A DNA stretch of 9,729 nucleotides from positions 1 through 9,729 of the forward strand of contig CAKSDR010000051.1 in the NCBI GenBank assembly GCA_934446095.1, read 5' to 3'. Positions 6,606 to 9,729 of this stretch are shown piece after piece. Origin of the DNA: an uncultured Eubacteriales bacterium (GTDB lineage: Bacteria; Bacillota; Clostridia; Oscillospirales; CAG-382). The notes under the pieces are model-generated. The model saw only the letters and a program-made list of their open reading frames with translations, did not search any database and was not told the DNA's origin. The number at the start of each line of letters is the position of its first letter. Position 1 is the stretch's first letter. The position numbers and the translations under genes are program-made.

Positions 6606-7386
6606 TACTTTGACTTTGCTTCAACATTTTTTCGCTTATAAAATTGTCTGCCTTTCGCATTACAGTTCTGTCGTGCGGATAATTTAAAATTTTAAGTGCC
6701 TGCTCAAAAGTTACAAGCATATACTCCGAAATTTCCATTATCTGCATTTTAATTTCGGTTTCACTGTTAAAAGAAGCAACGAAATATATGGCTTCCTTAT
6801 GTATAAATCCGTTTATGGTATACCTATATGATTCGCGAAAACCGTCTGTGATTTTCGTATGAATTCCTGTCTCTTCATATATTTCCCGTTCGGCTGTTTT
6901 GTGCTCGTTTTCTCCGAATTCAACATGTCCTTTGGGAAATCCGATATGACCCGACATATTTTTTATAAGAACATAATACCTTATTCCGTCCTTATATGTA
7001 TAAAGTACAGCCCCGCAGCTTTTTTCATTTAAACATATGTAATCAATTTTTCCCGGCACGTCAATATATTTCCCCACAAGAAATTCTATATCGGGTTCAT
7101 AAAAAACCGTTCTTTCCGGAGATACGATATAATATTCCTGCTTTGTGTCCTTTACTTTTGCAACAGCAATAATTCTTCCGGTAAAAGAATCCACCGGGCG
7201 CTCTTCACCGATTATAAAAGTTCTTTTCGCCTCGCCTTTTCCGACGTTTGCCATGCCGCAATTTATATATTTATATCCTCTGCCGGGTAGTTTTTTTCTG
7301 TAAGTGCTGTCTACGGTAACTCTGACTTTTTTGCCAAGCAGATACCTTGTGCTGCGATAATAGACAGCGTTGTTCCAATCTGCCAT
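6598..7386 (-). CDS. Nudix hydrolase with an N-terminal pyrophosphatase-like domain
   Basis: 262 residues. The C-terminal half (about 121-255) is a Nudix domain with a complete Nudix box at 153-175: G153, E159, R167, E168, E171, E172, G174. It is preceded by GFPK, a context like that of diadenosine tetraphosphate (Ap4A) hydrolases, so a dinucleoside polyphosphate or similar nucleotide is a plausible substrate. The N-terminal part (about 15-110) resembles the short, clostridial-type family I inorganic pyrophosphatases: LLGKKVRVTVD, then YKYINCG, GEAKRTFIIG and VDSFTGRIIAVAKVKD. The aspartates expected in the active site are replaced (K50, R55), so this half is probably not catalytic. The ATG has only a weak GGGG site 8 bases upstream. 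A good promoter precedes it and its stop lies in the terminator. No membrane segments. Confidence 0.85.
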   Translation of the reverse strand: MADWNNAVYYRSTRYLLGKKVRVTVDSTYRKKLPGRGYKYINCGMANVGKGEAKRTFIIGEERPVDSFTGRIIAVAKVKDTKQEYYIVSPERTVFYEPDIEFLVGKYIDVPGKIDYICLNEKSCGAVLYTYKDGIRYYVLIKNMSGHIGFPKGHVEFGENEHKTAEREIYEETGIHTKITDGFRESYRYTINGFIHKEAIYFVASFNSETEIKMQIMEISEYMLVTFEQALKILNYPHDRTVMRKADNFISEKMLKQSQSKR

Positions 7387-7421
7387 AAAATCTACCCCAT
7401 TATTAATTTTCTGTTAGTTTT

Positions 7422-7450
7422 ATTATACCACTTTATATACAATATATCAA
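7422..7450 (-). promoter_or_regulatory. Promoter of the Nudix gene
   Basis: TTGATA (7450-7445), a 17-base spacer, a perfect TATAAT (7427-7422) on the minus strand. The start site near 7415 gives a 29-base leader. It is back to back with the purA promoter, with about 50 bases between the two -35 boxes. Confidence 0.78.
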
Positions 7451-7499
7451 GTGTAATTTTATACAATACCTATTTTTGCAAATAAAAGTTATTTTTATG

Positions 7500-7528
7500 T
7501 TGAAAAAAGGAAATAAATAAGGTATAAT
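7500..7528 (+). promoter_or_regulatory. Promoter of purA
   Basis: TTGAAA (7500-7505), a 17-base spacer, a perfect TATAAT (7523-7528). The start site is expected near 7535, giving a leader of about 45 bases and placing the transcription start inside the palindrome at 7531-7550. Confidence 0.8.
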
Positions 7529-7530
7529 AT

Positions 7531-7550
7531 AATGTAATATTTATTACATT
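7531..7550. promoter_or_regulatory. Operator-like palindrome over the purA transcription start
   Basis: Perfect 9-base arms AATGTAATA (7531-7539) and TATTACATT (7542-7550) around a TT centre, starting two bases after the -10 box. The position is where a repressor would block transcription, or the RNA could form a weak AU hairpin. It does not match the B. subtilis PurR box (CCGAAC core) or the LacI-type PurR site, and I cannot name the binding protein. Confidence 0.5.
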
Positions 7551-7579
7551 TAATTTTTTGAATATTCGGAGGAATAAAA

Positions 7580-8854
7580 ATGTTAACAGCAATAGTTGGT
7601 ATTAACTGGGGCGACGAAGGCAAGGGACGCATGGTCGATCTGCTGTCCGAAAATCAGGACATAGTTGTCAGATATCAGGGAGGAAACAACGCAGGCCATA
7701 CCGTTGTAAACGACAGAGGAGTATTTAAACTTAACCTTCTTCCTTCCGGCATTTGCAGACCGAACGTTGTAAATGTTCTCGGCACAGGCATGGTAATAGA
7801 TATCTGCCATTTAAATAAAGAAATGCAGAAACTTCGTGACCTTGGTATTGAAATTTCTCCAAAAAATCTTAAAATAAGTGATAAAGCAACAATCTGTATG
7901 CCATACCACGTTCTTCTCGACGGTCTCGAGGAAGCAAGGCTTGCCGACAAAAAATACGGATCGACAAAAAGAGGAATTGCTCCCGTTTACAGCGACAAAT
8001 ATTCAAAGAAAAGCGTCCGCATCGGCGATTTGCTTTTTCCCGAAACATTAAAAGAACTTGTTTACGGCATCGTTGAATGGAAAAATATGATGATTGAAGG
8101 CGGATATAAAGCCGAAAAAATAAATCCTGACGATATGCTCGAATGGCTTCGTGAATACGGCGAGCCGCTTCTTCCCTACATATGCGACACCGGAGATTAC
8201 CTCGACAATGCAGCAAAAGCCGGTAAAAATATAATATTTGAAGCACAGCTCGGCGCTTTGCGCGATATTGATTTCGGAATTTATCCGTACACATCGTCTT
8301 CATCCACAATCGCGGCTTATGCCCCTATCGGAGCCGGAATTCCCGGAAGAAAACTTGATTTGTCAATAGGTATAATGAAAGCATATTCCACCTGCGTCGG
8401 AGAAGGTCCTTTTACTGCTGAAATGTTCGGCGACGAAGCTGAAGCGCTGAGAAAAGCCGGCAATGAATACGGCGCTGCAACAGGCCGTCCGAGAAGAGTC
8501 GGAGGATTTGACGTTACAGCCTCAAAGTACGGCTGCAAGGTTCAGGGCGCTGATATTATTGCTCTTACAAAACTCGATGTTTTATCTTTCATGGAAAAAA
8601 TTCCGGTTTGCACAGCATATGACATCGACGGTGAAATCACAACTTCTTTCCCTGTCGGAAAAAGACTTAATATCGCAAAGCCGGTTATTGAATATAAAGA
8701 CGGCTGGATGTGTGATATTTCAAAATGCAGAAAATTCGAAGACCTTCCGCAAAAGGCAAAAGAATATATCGAATTTATCGAAAAAAGCGTTGGGCGCAAA
8801 ATCAAATACATATCCGTCGGCGCCGGCAGAGAAGAATATATAGAAGTAAAATAA
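7580..8854 (+). CDS. purA: Adenylosuccinate synthetase
   Basis: 424 residues, full length for the family (E. coli 432). It joins IMP and aspartate using GTP to make adenylosuccinate, the first committed step from IMP to AMP, in the cytoplasm. Motifs: NWGDEGKGR (9-17, with catalytic D12), QGGNNAGHT (33-41, catalytic H40), an IMP-binding loop at 127-140, R147 in the position of the arginine donated across the dimer, and TGRPRRVGGFD and ALTKLDVL (guanine-binding TKLD). The IMP loop reads GSTKRGIAPVYSDK rather than the common GTTGRGIGPAYEDK, and the segment after DFGIYPY (TSSSSTIAAYAPIGAGIP) also departs from the usual TSSN-TTAGG. This suggests a sequence subgroup rather than damage. GGAGG lies 7 bases before the ATG. 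It is a single-gene unit with its own promoter and terminator. Confidence 0.96.
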   Translation: MLTAIVGINWGDEGKGRMVDLLSENQDIVVRYQGGNNAGHTVVNDRGVFKLNLLPSGICRPNVVNVLGTGMVIDICHLNKEMQKLRDLGIEISPKNLKISDKATICMPYHVLLDGLEEARLADKKYGSTKRGIAPVYSDKYSKKSVRIGDLLFPETLKELVYGIVEWKNMMIEGGYKAEKINPDDMLEWLREYGEPLLPYICDTGDYLDNAAKAGKNIIFEAQLGALRDIDFGIYPYTSSSSTIAAYAPIGAGIPGRKLDLSIGIMKAYSTCVGEGPFTAEMFGDEAEALRKAGNEYGAATGRPRRVGGFDVTASKYGCKVQGADIIALTKLDVLSFMEKIPVCTAYDIDGEITTSFPVGKRLNIAKPVIEYKDGWMCDISKCRKFEDLPQKAKEYIEFIEKSVGRKIKYISVGAGREEYIEVK

Positions 8855-8862
8855 TAAAAACG

Positions 8863-8902
8863 CAAGCATATCGCTTTTCAAGCGATATGCTTGATTTTTA
8901 TT
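8863..8902. terminator. Bidirectional terminator between purA and the sedolisin gene
   Basis: A perfect 14-bp stem, CAAGCATATCGCTT / AAGCGATATGCTTG, with the loop TTC. It is followed by ATTTTTATT on the plus strand and by CGTTTTTATTATTTT on the minus strand, so it can serve both convergent genes. Confidence 0.92.
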
Positions 8903-8944
8903 ATAACAGCATTTTCAGCAAAATTTTAAGTAAAAATTACAATT

Positions 8945-9729
8945 TTATTTCGCAAGTTCAATTAAATTCTTAATATTCGGAGTTCCGAGTCCCGTGCAAA
9001 AATCGTATCCCGGTTTTGCGCTGTATACCCCGTTTGTGCCCAGCACAACGTCATAAAAATTTCTCTGCGGCATAACATATTTTGTTCTTCCGGCGGCAGC
9101 ATACAGATATGTGTTGAAATTTTTCAGCACATCTTTATTTTTCTGTGCGATACACGCCGCAATACCGGCAACGCACGGCGCTCCAAGACTTGTTCCTCCG
9201 CCTGTAGTCCACCCGCTTTTTGAGTTGATCGGATACGAATGATACACTGCAACCCCCGGAGATGTGTCAGCAAAAAAAGCGATGTCAGGAGTTCCTCTGT
9301 ATTGTCCGCACATCCTCTGCACATCGCTGTTTATTCTCTGATATTCCGGAATGGAAATATATCTTCCCGTTCCCCCTCCGGAATATTTCCATGCTTTTTG
9401 CTGCCCGATAATTTCACCGTTTCCGTTAATAAAAAGAGATGTTCCGCCGACGGAAGTTACAAATTTGGAATTTGACGGGTAAAACGTTACCCCTCCTACA
9501 TCGCCCGATGAAGCGATATAACATGCGTCGTTTCTGGAAAACATATCCTCATACATCTGCTGTCCTGCAAATTCATGGCTTCCCCAACTCATAACGACAA
9601 TATCCGATTTTTCGGCAGCCCTTGCCACCGCATTCATCATATCCGAAAACTCCTCGCTGCTGCTTACCGCGAGCACTATTTTTGCGCGCGGCGCAAAGGC
9701 ATGCACCCACTGACAGTCAAGACTCGTTT
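8945..9729 (-). CDS. Sedolisin (peptidase family S53), C-terminal part (cut by window edge)
   Basis: 260 residues are visible before the right edge; the propeptide, any signal peptide and the start lie outside. The first in-window residues are TSLDCQW, matching the S53 motif E-T-S-L-D with the catalytic Asp at visible residue 4. The partial edge codon ends in AA, consistent with GAA for the catalytic Glu, but it is incomplete. Then come SSGDVGG with the oxyanion Asp (residue 76), SVGGTSLF, and GGGTSLGAP with the catalytic Ser (residue 180). The C-terminal calcium site is recognisable as FYDVVLGTNGVYSAKPGYDFCTGLGTPN. Sedolisins are usually secreted serine-carboxyl endopeptidases active at low pH. 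The GTG at 9706 is internal, not a start, because the homology continues upstream of it. No extra domain follows the catalytic core; the protein ends soon after the calcium site. Confidence 0.92.
   Translation of the reverse strand, partial: TSLDCQWVHAFAPRAKIVLAVSSSEEFSDMMNAVARAAEKSDIVVMSWGSHEFAGQQMYEDMFSRNDACYIASSGDVGGVTFYPSNSKFVTSVGGTSLFINGNGEIIGQQKAWKYSGGGTGRYISIPEYQRINSDVQRMCGQYRGTPDIAFFADTSPGVAVYHSYPINSKSGWTTGGGTSLGAPCVAGIAACIAQKNKDVLKNFNTYLYAAAGRTKYVMPQRNFYDVVLGTNGVYSAKPGYDFCTGLGTPNIKNLIELAK

Noticed and set aside
7561..7575. TTCGG in the purA leader as a PurR box half-site
   Set aside because: It matches the B. subtilis PurBox poorly (several core mismatches) and overlaps the GGAGG ribosome site, which explains the bases.
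7869..8309. 146-codon minus-strand frame inside purA
   Set aside because: Antisense shadow of a well-conserved gene; its arginine- and cysteine-rich translation shows no domain.
9704..9706. GTG at 9706 as the start of the peptidase gene
   Set aside because: The frame stays open to the window edge and the upstream residues (TSLDCQW) contain the family's catalytic Asp motif.

Overview
The window looks like a chromosomal segment of a low-to-moderate GC, Gram-positive-type anaerobe of the class Clostridia. The grounds are a fused-type AdhE acetaldehyde dehydrogenase domain next to a Rex redox sensor, Firmicutes-style Shine-Dalgarno sites (GGAGG, AGGAG), very AT-rich intergenic DNA with sigma-A-like promoters, and a P-loop protein resembling an uncharacterised clostridial/bacillar family. 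No tRNA, rRNA, CRISPR array, transposase, attachment site or long repeat was seen. No gene-free stretch exceeds 300 bases; the longest is about 240 bases, between lysR and pyk.

Left block (1-3667, all minus strand, read right to left): a LysR-type regulator, then a YfcE-type metallophosphoesterase whose Shine-Dalgarno overlaps the lysR stop codon, then a 150-170 base AT-rich promoter region, then the redox repressor rex, then 32 bases later adhE, which runs off the left edge. rex and adhE form a likely operon linking NADH/NAD+ sensing to reduction of acetyl-CoA to ethanol.

Centre (3668-6605): a divergent promoter region separates lysR from pyruvate kinase (plus strand), which ends in a strong terminator. 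It is followed by a P-loop ATPase-like protein in which a second, decayed copy of the nucleotide-binding domain can be traced.

Right block (6577-9729): a minus-strand Nudix hydrolase with an N-terminal domain resembling a decayed family I inorganic pyrophosphatase; a divergent promoter region containing a 9+9 bp palindrome at the predicted purA start site; purA (adenylosuccinate synthetase, plus); a bidirectional terminator; and the C-terminal 260 residues of a sedolisin (S53) peptidase that continues past the right edge.

Most genes are housekeeping: fermentation, glycolysis and purine synthesis. The least ordinary items are the pyrophosphatase-like/Nudix fusion, the P-loop protein with a degenerate second half, and the palindrome over the purA transcription start. 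I see no defence system, mobile element or clearly new multi-gene system here.
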